Assembly: GCA_946902985.2 (NCBI GenBank)
Contig: OX336392.1
Coordinates: forward strand, 16,218,716 to 16,282,715
Direction: 5' to 3'
Length of the DNA stretch: 64,000 nt
DNA from: Meconema thalassinum
Lineage: Eukaryota > Arthropoda > Insecta > Orthoptera > Tettigoniidae
Shown here: positions 43,531 to 54,798 of the stretch, one piece after another
Layout of the letters: every line of letters starts with the position of its first letter
Numbering within the stretch: position 1 is the first letter of the stretch
Program-made: the position numbers and the translations under genes
Notes under the pieces: generated by a model
Databases searched by the model: none
What the model saw: only the letters and a program-made list of their open reading frames with translations
Told to the model about the DNA's origin: nothing

Positions 43531-45430
43531 ATGTATTATTTATTTTTCCCACCTGTGCACACTTTTACATTCGATTTTAGGAAATTAAATATACTGGCGT
43601 AGGCTATAACTGCCAAGGCATCACTTTCTCTTTCGTTTTGCTCCATAACATTGGCACAACTCTCGATACACTCACGTTTTAACTTCAATCTCACCAGAAA
43701 ATTATAATCTCATGGTTGATTTTATCAAGGCATTTTAGGGGCAGATGATCTCGCTTTTCCGCCCCTTAAAACCTCAATAACTAACTAACAAGGCATTTGG
43801 CATACATCATAAAATATGACAAATGTTTGGTTCCAATTCCTCCCCCTCTCCAAACCTTACAGGTCGGAAGTAAATAATAAAATGTTGCTTTGTGTTCTCA
43901 GGTTCTCTAGTAGAAAATGTATGTCTTAGAATTGACTACAGAAACATTTACAAAATTTAGCTGCTACATGAGCTATTTGGACGAGGTTGGCTCATAAACC
44001 CTGATAGAGGGTCGTGCCTAACCTCTTACAGTCCCTTTAGATAAGCCGTCTGTGCATCACAGAAGATCGTGGAAAGTTTTCTATTCTCAGGCCTCCAAGT
44101 AATGGTCTACAGTCTACACAGATACATGTCAGGATTGGAACGTTTATGGAACCAGTGCGGACGTACTTTAAGGTGATTACTGTAAATAGGCGCAGCTGCT
44201 CGAATATTTCAAATCCATCATAATTTCACGGTTCGTTTATGGTTATAATTTGTGTTGGAGATACGATATGGGCTGATTGGTTTCATTCCCTCGTGACGTT
44301 GACAACTTGAAAAAGTAACGAGCATTTTCGTTATTTCAGTTTTAAGGGGCGGAAATACGAACTCATCTGCCCCTGTTACTTCGTTACTATGAAAAATAAC
44401 GGCGTTACAGTTTACCCTCTCGTTACAGTAGACTAATAAGTAACTGTTGCTAGTAATGGCGTTATTCCCCCACCATATGGCCGAATATTTTATGCTCATA
44501 ACAAACATCCTGGTGTGAATGCCAGTTTGTGTTCAGGCATAACCAGTTATATAACAGCTATCCACTGTGATCATAATGCCGACAATCAAAGTGGACCTCA
44601 TTTCCAGTGAATTTTTTTAAAAATACATTGTGGCTGTAGCCTATATTCAGCTTGCGAGCCTTTTGGAATGATGCATGCTTTTTTTTTGCTGTTTGTGCCC
44701 ACTGGCACCTACTCATCCTGCATGGCAATTTGGTTTTTGTCCTAGCTGTGTTCATAAAACTTTATTTATTTATAAAATAGATTTCTTGTGCTTAACAAAT
44801 GTGGCCATCCCTTGTCATGATTGTTTTCCCTGTCAAATTTCAAAGTTTATGCTGTTCTCCGATGGATACTGCACGAAATAGTTCCGAATACCTTATGTGC
44901 TCTTTTCACTCAGGCGAGTAGTAATAGTTTTATTCCTGACTTCTCTACCGTTGGTATAACTTGGTTTTACATGCTATTTATTTGGAGTTGTTGGTAGAAG
45001 GCGAAGATAACGCACAGTATGGAGTGCAACTGGAGAATTGTGCGAGACCGAATGTCTTCAATGGTAAATCTACGTCGTATTGTGATTACTGATAGTTGTA
45101 CGCGATTTTGTTTAACAATATAGTTGAATGAGTGGATGTTTGAATCGGGTAGCGTACAGTGTGTTGCGTCATGCCACTGACATAGCTTCTTTAGGTGTTC
45201 TAATAGACTTGACATTAAAAGATCTCGTTCCATATTCATGGACACTCAAACATTCGCTTTCAGTTTAGTGTGTAAGATTAGAAGTTGTATTTATGAAACT
45301 TCAAATTAATTATTGCACAAAATTAGCTTCAAAGACGACTATTTTGCATGGAGGAACTACATTTTACCGGCATTAGTACACTGTTGCGCATTACTATTTA
45401 ACATAGTTCAACATCCAAGCTACCCTCTGG
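43531..45430. other. Unassigned stretch with two short repeat ends
   Basis: About 1.9 kb. 43735-43785 (inverted) and 44338-44378 carry the GTTTTAAGGGGCGGAA...ATCTGCCCCT start block of the 26.7-kb composite repeat. No gene is recognised. Confidence 0.5.
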
Positions 45431-45484
45431 ATGTCAAATAACAAAGCTTGCACCCGGCACTCGAGGCCATACGATATTAATATT

Positions 45485-45725
45485 ATATTTAACATAGTCG
45501 CCATTCTTGTCGATGCACTTCTTCAAACGGTACAGTAGGCATCGATGGTGTGGAAGAAGTCAGCGCCAAGTTCCTGAAACCTTGTTGAAAAAGCATCTGA
45601 TTGGTAAGTGTGGTACAGTTGCTTCACCGTCGCTCCCCTGGTAAGGTAATTAATCAGAAACATGCTCTTGTGGTCCCAGAAAACCGTCGCCATAACTTTC
45701 TTCGCAGCTGAAACTGTTTGGACAT
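45485..45725 (-). pseudogene. Mariner-type transposase fragment
   Basis: On the minus strand QTVSAAKKVMATVFWDHKSM then FLINYLTRGATV is the region following the first catalytic aspartate of mariner transposases (KVMATVFWD, GATV). It jumps, through a rearranged stretch, to the family's C terminus (KKCIDKNGDYV-like, with a frameshift). The remaining catalytic acids are missing. Terminal repeats were not found, so it is a small, dead remnant. Confidence 0.75.
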
Positions 45726-46785
45726 AGGCCTACTTGCGAGGTGAGCATGAGAGGTGTTTCCATGATATGGTTGCGCGCTTCGTCTGAGGTGTCGCGTGGT
45801 ACACCCATATTTCATTTCATGTTAAGCTCAAAAATCGGATCACACTGCGCATTTCCACGTTTGACCATTTTTCCGTACGTGCAGCCACCTTTGCTAGCTC
45901 TGACATGATGAAACTTTGGCCTTCTTCGGTCCTGGCGAATATTCAAACACAAGGGGGATTGAGAGCTTTTGTTCCCTTATAGTTGGCATATTCTTTCACC
46001 AACGACCATTGGCGTTTTGAGGTGATCCTGCCATTGTCACTTCTCGACCTCTTATCATGGTAGGCAGAACACTTTCGCGGAGTACGTTTGGAATGGACCG
46101 TTTTACGTCGAGGAGTATTATAATGTATACTTATAACGTTCCCTGGAAGCGCCAGTGTGTCATTAGAGGAATACTCGGAAGGAAATGGAGTTAAAAGCTG
46201 GGAAATTTTAACATCCACGTTATTATACGTCGTGTGTGAACATGTATACAGAGTTGGTGGGATATGGCTTAGCAGTCGGGAACATAGAATTCCCCATGTC
46301 AGGAACCACCGAAAGACATGTGAAACGTATAGTAAAAGATGCGCGTTTCGCGAAAAAAAAACCTATTTTCATTACTTTAACATGTCTAAGCTGTCTATTC
46401 ATTATTCACTATTATTTAGTGTTCTTAGTTAAAAATAAACAAGGTTAACAGTCGAGGGGATACGTCACCCAGCTGTCTGCAGAAACAGCATCTTGCGATG
46501 TCACGGTAGTCCCAGGCTCTGTGGGCTGTGGAGAGACAGGTTGTATTACCTTGTGTTTGTACAGTGTTGCGCAGCCTAACAAAACAAGAAATGGATGTCT
46601 GGGGGTGAATCTGCATACGACAGATAGTCCCCCCCCCCCCCTAAAATCCATGTTACTGGAATCACGTGTGGGAGGACGCTCGCAGTAGCCAGCCAATAGC
46701 GCTACAAATGTCGCATGTTCATGACGGGAAGGGAATATGCGTCTCGACCTTCAGTAATGCCTCTGCGCGACCTGCCAGTAACATT
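45726..46785. other. Unassigned stretch with a C-homopolymer
   Basis: A pure C run of about 13 bases is at 46628-46641. The 91-codon frames at 45943-46218 and 46157-46432 match nothing I recognise. Confidence 0.4.
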
Positions 46786-47692
46786 ATGGTGTTTGAAGCC
46801 ATTTTCAGTGTTGCCTTAGTAAACGAAGTTTCAGTCGGTCAATTCTGATGGGTTGTTCCTTAATCCTGAAAAGATGTTCATGAGATTAATAAATACACTT
46901 GGATGGCCATCATCAGACCCATTACACTTAAGCTATAAAATATATGTCTGAAAGTATGGGTGAAAGTAATTACAATATGTACACTTATTTAGTTGAAGTA
47001 ATAGTTAAGATAATTCAACTGAAAGCAGATAGTGACGAAGATAACTGCTCTCACCAGAACAGCGCAAGACTCTTTATCAGGTAGTAGCCTGCACAATACA
47101 ATCAGGGGAACTGACCATTTAACTACAATCACATATTCACCCTAAACAAGGAAATTTTGGAGGTCAATCACCACTTACAGTATTTCAACAAAACATCACA
47201 TAGACTATGAAAATGAAAATCCACAGCCTTGCTTCCAGTCGATTGACCGGGTCAGGGAATGGAATGAATGTCGGCGACGAGGATATGAACTGTGCCGGCT
47301 GACGAAGCCTGTCGCACTCCCCTGGGACAATGATTAAATGAATGACAGATTAAATGAAATGACGGTGGAGAGTGTTGCTGGAATGAAATTTGCGACAGGG
47401 AAAACCGGAGCACCCGGAGAAAAACCTGTCTGCCTCCGCTTTGTCCAGCACAAATCTCACATGGAGTGACCGGGATTTGAACCACGGACCCAGCGGTGCT
47501 GCCGCCTAAGCCACGGAGGCTCACATAGACTCTATAACTAACAAATATTGACGAGTTGAATTATGTAATGGATCTAACGATTGCTTGACCATCCAAGTGT
47601 ATTTATTAATCGCATGTATATTTTTTTCAGAATTAGGGAATAACCCATCACAATTGGGTACAATCATGTTGACCAACTGAAAAACATTAAAC
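46786..47692. mobile_element. Hammerhead-family retroposon (copy 2), split by a SINE
   Basis: Left arm 46786-47030 starts TATGGTGTTTGAAGCCATTT and TTCAGTGTTGCCTTAGTAAA like copy 1. It then continues with an inverted version of the family's 3' half, including the complement of AATGGGTCTGATGATGG (46906-46922). The right arm 47550-47692 has the 3' half in direct sense (TAATGGATCTAACGATTGCT, TTGGGTACAATC, GTTGACCAACTGAAAA). Both hammerhead cores are damaged: the left one has lost stem II and GAAA, the right one CTGATGA. SINE B (47207-47520) lies between. Confidence 0.7.
47207..47520 (-). repeat. SINE family B, complete copy with target duplication
   Basis: Flanked by the 11-bp direct repeat TCACATAGACT (47196-47206, 47521-47531). 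On the minus strand it starts GCCTCCGTGGCTTAGGCGGC (A box region) and has GTGGTTCAAATCCCGGTCAC (B box). Its 3' end is GGATTTTCATTTTCA. It inserted inside copy 2 of the hammerhead-type repeat. Confidence 0.95.
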
Positions 47693-47699
47693 TTCATTC

Positions 47700-48420
47700 T
47701 CAGTAATTTGTTGATGTTGACACACAGAGCCATTTTGTTACGACTCGTCTTCTCGTGAAAACCAAAACTTTAAGGTAACTGCTAACTTATCCCTAAGCGG
47801 CATTCCCTGATTCTCGGTTTTACACGCAGTAGTAAACTTTCAAACGGTGTTGCCGAATCTCGACGCATTTACTCTCCTGTTTTCTCTTAAACCACGCACC
47901 ATTAAATACTGTAGGTTACGATTTTCAAGCTGACCTGAGGAATAGTGTGTTGCCGGCCTAATCATACCCCACCCACGTCGTATGCTGTGAAAGATTGGCC
48001 TACACATACTGTACAGTAGGTTTTCCTACAGCGTTTGTTATATAAAGATTTTGACAGGATTGTTAAAGATTTTGAATTACATCCGACAATCAATGTTCAT
48101 CAAAAACAAAAATATATGTTTGTTTTGTACATGTTTCGATATAGCACGTATATTGTATTGTATACATGTGCATACACAGGACACACAGTATTTCACAAAA
48201 CCTTGTAACACAAAACAAACGTAGCGTATAACGGGATTTAAATATGCGAATCATACTAGAATCATCTAACGACGTGCTATTGAACCCCAGTAGTGAAAAA
48301 TTAACCTTAACACAGTTAAGGCCACTCGAGGGTCGTAACGCGTAATCCTAAATTTGCCCATTTTAAGTGTGATAATTAACTAATACATGTAATTTTCCAG
48401 GAATGTGTTTACATACAGTA
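47700..48420. other. Unassigned stretch
   Basis: No gene or repeat partner recognised. Confidence 0.4.
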
Positions 48421-48423
48421 TTT

Positions 48424-48500
48424 ATAACTTGTACCCGGTCCAATTCATTGGGTACAGTCGTGTTGACCGACTGAAAAGCTGCAAAAGGCAACACTGAAAA
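48424..48500 (+). repeat. 3'-end fragment of the hammerhead-type family (copy 5)
   Basis: ATTGGGTACAGTCGTGTTGA and CCGACTGAAAAGC, the family's 3' arm, is followed directly by AAAAGGCAACACTGAAAA, the inverted 5' start. This head-to-tail inversion is again typical of the family. Confidence 0.7.
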
Positions 48501-48776
48501 GTAAGCCTCAAGAGAGGAAGAAAACTACCTTCATGAGGAATATTTGGATAGACTATTAACTTCATGTACCGGTAAGTATTTTAGGTCAGCCAAATCCCTA
48601 TGACAAAGGTCAATTATATTTAATCTGCAGGTAATGATATATACTGGTGTGGAATAATCGAACTATAAAGAAGAAATAACATTACGATTGTGTTTATTGT
48701 ATTAGAGGTTAAGTACATAAGTTAGTAAATATTGACTTACCCTTGGTAAAATTGGAGAATCGCCCGAAGTGAAAAC

Positions 48777-50894
48777 TCTTATATAAAACAAAGTGTCCTG
48801 ACTGACTGACTCATCATCGCCCAGCCAAAGCTATTAGAGTTGGAAACATGACATTTTGGGGATATGTTCGCTGTAAGCCGAAAGCACCCACTAAGGAAGG
48901 ATTTATGGATATTCAGGTTCTAAAGGGGGTTAAACCTGCATTTCATTGAATAACAATAACTCACGAGTGGTGTCATTTGGTGATGTAATACTCAGCATAT
49001 AAACTAATCATTAAAAATGAGCAGACACGCGTCTAAAGGTTTTTCGATGTGGTGTATATTATGAGGTGAAAGGGGTGAAAAGTGGGGGGGGGGGGGGGTT
49101 GAAGGATTCTTAACGGAGCGTGTATCTCTTAAACGACATAGGCGAGAAGTTTCGAAGTCAGCGGAACAAAATCAGCTTAAAAATAAGTGAATAGGTGTTC
49201 ACCGTTTTTCTATAAATTCAATTTAAGAATGGGGAGGGGTGAAATTCTGAAGAAAAAAAAAGGAAAGAAAGTGTCCTAACTGACTCACTCACTCACTCAT
49301 CAAACTCAGGGGGAAAAAAAACAGCTTAAAAATAATTAAATAGGTGTTCGACCGTTCTTTCATAATTCCAATTTAAGGGGCCCATGGGAATGGGTAACAT
49401 TCTGAAAAAAATACATGAAGAAAATATCCTGACTGTCTCACTCACTATCATCGCCCAGCCAAAACTATTGAAGTTAGAAACATGAAATTTTGGGGATATG
49501 TTCGTTGTATGTCAAAACCTTCCGCGAAGGAAGGATTTTTGGATGTCCAGGTTCTAAAAGGGTGTTAAGGGGGTTAAACCTGTATTTCATTGAATAACAA
49601 TATCTCACGAGTGGTTTCATTTGGGGATGTAATACTCGGCATATAAACTAATCATTAAAAAAAAGCACACACATGTGTAATTTTTTTTTTAGGTGGTGTA
49701 TATTTTGAGGTGAAAGGGGTGAAAAGTGGGGGTTGAAGGATTCTTAACGGAGCGTGTATCTCTTAAACGACATAGGCAAGAAGTTTGAAAGTCAGCGTAA
49801 AAATCAGCTTAAAAATAAGTGAAAAGGTGTTCGACCGTTTTTCATAAATCCAATTTAAGGGGCCCATGGGGAGGGGTGAAATTCTGGAAAGAAAGGAAAG
49901 AAAGTGTCCTAACTGACTGACCATCAAACTCAGGGAAAAACAGCTTAAAAATAAGTAAATAGATATTCGACAGTTTTTTTTCTTCATAAATTCTGTGTAA
50001 TTCTGGAGAAAAAAAAAGGAGTGAAAATGGTCCAACTGACTCACTCACTCATCAAACTCAGGGGAAAAACAGCTTAAAATACACTGTAAGTAAATAGGTG
50101 TTCGACCGTGTTTTTTTTTCTTTCATAAATTCAATTTAAGGGGCCCATGAGGAGCGGTAAAATTCTGGAAGAGAAACGTCTACTAAGGAAGGATTTTTGG
50201 ATATTCACTCATCATCGATCAGCCAAAACTATTAAAGTTAGAAACATGACATTTTGGGGATATGTTTGTTGTATGTCGAAAACGTCTACTAAAGAAGGAT
50301 TTTTGGATATTCAAGTTCTAAAGGGGTGTTACGGGGGTTAAAGCTGCATTTCATTGAATAACAATATCCCACGAGTGGTTTCATTTGGGGATGTGATACT
50401 CGGCATATTAACTAATGATTTAAAAAAAATAAGCAGACACGTGTCGAAGGGTTTTTCGATGTGGTGTACAGTATATTATGAAGTGAAAGGGGGGGAAAAT
50501 GTGGGCCTAGAGGTTTTTTACTTGTGTAATTTTATGATGTGTACTGTTTTTCATAGGAATTTTGGTAAATGGATTTTGTGTTTAGTCAGTGTGTTTAATA
50601 TACTGTATCTCATTTATTTCCTATTTACGTTTGTGGTCGGAAACCGTGTTGTGATTTTGAGTCGAATTTTATACATACTATGCGACATGACGTTGGGGAG
50701 ATTTTGATATTTATGTGCCATTGTTGTGCTATAGTTTCTTTATAGTGTGATTGTTTACGGTCTTTACCAAATTATTATCATTATTATTCAAAATTATACG
50801 ATACATCAGTCATAGCATTCATGACTGAGACGTTGCTAAGTGTACTCTTTACTACTACAATATTCGCGGGCGAAGCTGCGACGGGTAATGCTAG
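48777..50894 (+). mobile_element. Helitron-like element with internal tandem repeats (2.1 kb)
   Basis: Starts TCTTATATAAAACAAAGTGT and ends CTAG at 50891-50894 followed by T. A GC-rich palindrome-like stretch TCGCGGGCGAAGCTGCG (50864-50880) precedes the end, as in the 553-bp element at 18.9 kb. The base before the start is C, not A, which weakens the call. The interior has three copies of a 150-250 bp block (from about 48825, 49460 and 50220) with ACATTTTGGGGATATGTTCG-like text, and several short blocks of CAGCTTAAAAATAAGT and TTAAGGGGCCCATGG. No Rep/helicase frame is present; the 117-codon frame at 50354-50707 is unrecognised. Confidence 0.6.
49085..49099 (+). repeat. G-homopolymer
   Basis: A run of about 15 G inside the Helitron-like element, at the position where the second internal copy (near 49730) has only GGGGG. 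Confidence 0.9.
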
Positions 50895-51640
50895 TGTTAT
50901 ATAATATGAAGAGTATATAATTTTATTGCAGCCAATGGTCATACTGGAAAGCAATATAAAACAGAAAATGGCAAATTTGCGCTCGAGTTCAAACTTAGTC
51001 ACTACATAATCTTCTTAGAGAGCAAGGCCTCCTCAGACAATGTAAGGCGTGATAACGATCACAGAACGTTTCACACCATTGGCACATAACTCGTTGTTCG
51101 GTTCATACACGCCTGGTGATGGATCCATGAAGCGTGATAATATTCCAGAATTATAATAGTATGATTATTATCGTTGATGTTTGTTATTGAAATGAATAGG
51201 TGATCATGAATAAATAATTCATTCATTTTCGAATTGTATTATAAATTCTCAAATTGAGTCAACAGAGGAAAAGAAATTCTGGGAAAGAATAGAAAATGTA
51301 AATGCGTTAATTAGAAAAGAATGTCTAAAAGACCCGCTTATAGCTTTGTTAAAATTTAAGTACTGGGGCTTATAAAAGCGATAATGTAAACCTGATTGCA
51401 ACTAGGTAAAGAGATATTTGGAAAAGAAATGATTTGGCAAGGAGTTAATAATAAACGGGAAATGTTAATATCTAAAAGGTCCGCTTTAGCGTTATTCAAG
51501 AGTATATACTCGTAAAGCACAGGGTAATGAATAAACACGATAAATTATGTTTGAAATGAGAATACTTTATTGGAATTGAAGTAATCATTATTCTAAAATG
51601 AAACAAAGTAGGAAACAAGTTATGGGAAAGAAAATAAATC
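50895..51640. other. AT-rich unassigned stretch
   Basis: No gene recognised. Confidence 0.4.
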
Positions 51641-51645
51641 CTATT

Positions 51646-51768
51646 TATATTCATAATGTTGAATTTTGGGCTTATGCCGTGTTTTATTATATTGCAATTC
51701 GACGCGTTTCGAAAGAAACCATGTCTTTCATCGTCAGGAATAAGCCCAAAATTCAACATTATGAATAT
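51646..51768 (-). repeat. Long inverted repeat enclosing a hammerhead-like core
   Basis: ATATTCATAATGTTGAATTT and GGGCTTAT (51647-51675) pair with the inverted copy ATAAGCCC then AAAATTCAACATTATGAATA at 51740-51767: about 28 continuous pairs around a 64-base centre. The centre holds the ribozyme-like motif described separately. Such a hairpin would fold strongly in RNA from either strand. Confidence 0.9.
51695..51745 (-). ncRNA. Second-type candidate hammerhead ribozyme
   Basis: On the minus strand: CTGACGA (51731-51737), one extra T, stem II GAAAG/CTTTC (51725-51729 with 51711-51715, nine-base loop), GAAAC, two bases and GTC (51701-51703). Stem I starts with TTC/GAA next to the core and resumes with GGGCTTA/TAAGCCC and the longer inverted repeat, after a ~23-base bulge on the 3' strand. 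Stem III is again two pairs with a two-base loop, and the extra T before stem II recurs. The stem sequences differ wholly from the 28.6-kb type, so pairing is kept without sequence identity. Confidence 0.7.
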
Positions 51769-51779
51769 TAACACGGGCC

Positions 51780-53986
51780 GTGAAAGTCTAAATGACAAAT
51801 CCTATTTAGTTTCATTTTAAATAATAACCTTTTAATAAAATGAACACAATGTTTTCCTTTTCTTTGAAATTAACAGAAATGAAAACATGGATTTTGCACT
51901 TGGATAATATATGATTTTCATAACTTATTTCATATACTGGTAGTCGCTACTAATTGAAATTACTGCCCATTATCACTACTGACCTGGAAGTATGTGATAA
52001 AATTCGTAAATATCCATGTTTTATCTCTTGCTCATTCAACGACGGCAGCCATGTTTGTCAGGCACATGAGGTTTCTTCCACTGACACCGAGGCGCACACA
52101 TTGACGCATTACTGTTACAGTGCCAACATGTGGGATACAAAATACACCTTTTAATTAAAAAGCATTAATTAACAGATTGGTTTGGATAAAGATTATTGAT
52201 GTGCATTCCCACTGTGCCTGGCAAATCCCAGGGGTGCATATATGGCTAACGCGGTCGCTACCTAGTAATTATTATTGATCTAGTAAATCTTGTTTCAAGA
52301 TATGGGCTACAGTACCGTGGCAATATTCTATAATGGTGGACAGATCTGGAATTTTGCTATGTAATAACTCATTAATCATCTGTCATGGCTAACTGGAGTA
52401 CACCATACCAACTAACAGCATCGGTGTGATGGTCACCAGCCCCAGCCTGACACAAGACACCCACCTACCGAATATTAAGATGAAAATCGCATCACCTATT
52501 CTCAAATCCTCCCCCCAAAGTATTCTAACAAAATATCTACAACTAACTATAACTAAACGAACTTCACAACATAAACTCGCCTCAAGACTTTATAACTGTC
52601 TAAAGCTGAGTACAATGCCTTCCAATTTCCAAATCAACGTAACTTACAGTATATCCTTAAGTTAGAGTGAAAGGAGCCTCGCTAAGAGGCACCAGGCACG
52701 TGACCCGATTACTGCATGAGAATAGGTGAGGTGGATGGGAGAAAGAACAATTCATCATTACAAAAGGTATTTAGGCTAATTTTAGTAGTGTAGAAAATGA
52801 CAGTATGTGTTCATTTCTTTTAGTGTTACAATTTCTTCCACAACTATTATAGCATAATTATATCATAAACCTGAAGTTTTAATATAGGCTACTTACATTT
52901 AATTTACTTAACCTATGTAATACTTATTAGGGAGACCTAACGAAGTTGTATCCAAACTTGAACAACGACTACAAATATTCCTCATGAATGTAGTTTATTT
53001 CTTTTCTTGTGGTTTACTTTAAGGGGTAAGTTTCCTTTATAACTATTATACTTTCTCATAGTCATTCATTTCTTCCATTTTTAATTCTAATTTCCCTATT
53101 GTATCATGTCATGTGGCAACTATATAACACCAATTGGTAGCTTCCGTATTGACACAAGAAATTCAGATAAAAAATAATCATTTATTTTATACTTAACTTC
53201 GAGACTTACGGAAATTCTTCGTTATTAGAAGACTTTCTCAACTAATGAGTTCATTTTCGATTGATTTTGTACGTTCATCATACATTTATACCACTTCAGT
53301 AAGTAATATTTTTATTCATCTCAAAGACCAATCTAAATTGTTATTTTATATATTACTGTCATCGCGGAAGGAGATGGCAGTTGAACACTCTGAGACGGGG
53401 TGCCGGGGGGTCTCGCAGTACGCATGCGCGGTCCACCTATTCCAGATCTAAATATATCGGCTCCCTGCATGCCAATCATTGTCATCGCAGTACACAACAC
53501 GCAGCCAGAGAAAGAAGGAATGTGCTGAGTGAGTGAAGCAAGTAATGACTAACTTAATGTTTTTGGAATGCGTGATAAGCAGTGAGCGGGAACACATCTG
53601 CAGTTCAAACCCAACTGCCAACTCCAGGCGCGATATCAGTACTTGTGAAGCTTGGAACCCTCAATGATTCACGGCTGGTTGGAGATTCGTAAGCTGGATC
53701 CGTCCCCCCCCCCCCTTTTTTTTTTCAGTGAAATTGGGGTGGGCCCTGTACTTCTTTCCAAGTACCTGATCCTCATTTTTTCGAGGATTGAGGGAATTTC
53801 TTTTTTCTAGCCATATTCCTATTTTTTGTCGATTTTTTTCTTCTAATATGTCAGATATTTCTGTGGTTAGCAGTTGTTGTAGCAGCGGTAGATGTAGTTT
53901 TCATTTTACAGGACTCTTTATTTTTTCATTATCAGTATATCATTAGGGGAAGATGATCTAGGAGAATTACATTCAGCAGTTTTCAA
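51780..53986. other. Unassigned stretch, C/T homopolymer near 53.7 kb
   Basis: About 2.2 kb without a recognised gene. A poly-C then poly-T run lies at about 53704-53726. A patch around 53395-53470 has moderate GC, GCATGCGC and a TATATC motif, but no promoter can be supported. Confidence 0.4.
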
Positions 53987-53991
53987 TTTCA

Positions 53992-54699
53992 ACGGCTGTG
54001 AGTTTGTGTCATCGCTCGCCGCATGAGTCACAACTGCCCCAGGGCTGGGCTGAGCCCTGCCTCGTGTATTGCGTACGCCTTATGCAACAGGGCTACTAGG
54101 ACAAAGGGATGGTCCAGAATATTCGTGACTGAGCCAGCGATGGAAACCTCGGGATCCGTGAACCCTGGATGGATCTAGAAGCATTTATTGAGTCACCGGC
54201 CTGCTATATAAGTGCGACCTGTCAAGCAGTGGTGGTTGTTGTGTTTTACGAGCGAGTGCGAGCGCTTATCCTGAGCGACAGAAGTGTGGTGACTTGCGAA
54301 ACCCCTAGTGAAGCTGATTCTCTTGACAGCGAAGGGAGTGAGGAGCTTACAGGGGACTGCCTGTGTTTTGAGCGAGTGTGCTTACTCAGTGCGAGAGAGG
54401 TCATTGTGGTGAGTTGCAAAACAGTGAGTGACAGACCTAGTGCAGCTATTTCTAGCCAGCGTACGGGACCGGACTCATTAGCGAAAGGATTAACTGTGGT
54501 CTGTTGACAAGTGAAAGGAGAAGAATTCTCGACGTGAGGAAACTGGAGTAAGGTAATAATTGCTAGTATTTGCTGTTGAGGAGTGTATCTTTCTGGCCAC
54601 AATAAAGTTAATTATTTCTTTAAGCAGTAATTGGTGTTGTGCCTTCTTCCCACCGTAATCCAGTTAACAAAAGTGCCACTAGGGGGGTGGCACGTAACA
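53992..54699 (+). repeat. 5' LTR of the plus-strand element
   Basis: Ends GGCACGTAACA. Has TATATAA at 54205-54211 and AATAAA at 54601-54606. The first four bases of the canonical LTR are not present. Confidence 0.95.
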
Positions 54700-54701
54700 A
54701 C

Positions 54702-54713
54702 TGGTGTCAGAAG
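54702..54713 (+). promoter_or_regulatory. Primer-binding site, tRNA-Leu type
   Basis: TGGTGTCAGAAG starts two bases after the 5' LTR and is complementary to the 3' end of insect leucine tRNA including CCA. Identical in the minus-strand element. Confidence 0.8.
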
Positions 54714-54798
54714 CCGGATTACGAACTCAAGCACAACACCTGACGGTCCTGGTTTCAAAACCCGAGCAGGTCATTTTCTCTAATTTGCCTGTGAGTGC

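Noticed and set aside
47275..47300. CTGACGA inside SINE B as a hammerhead core
   Set aside because: No GAAA or paired stem follows at usable distance; chance match within the SINE body.
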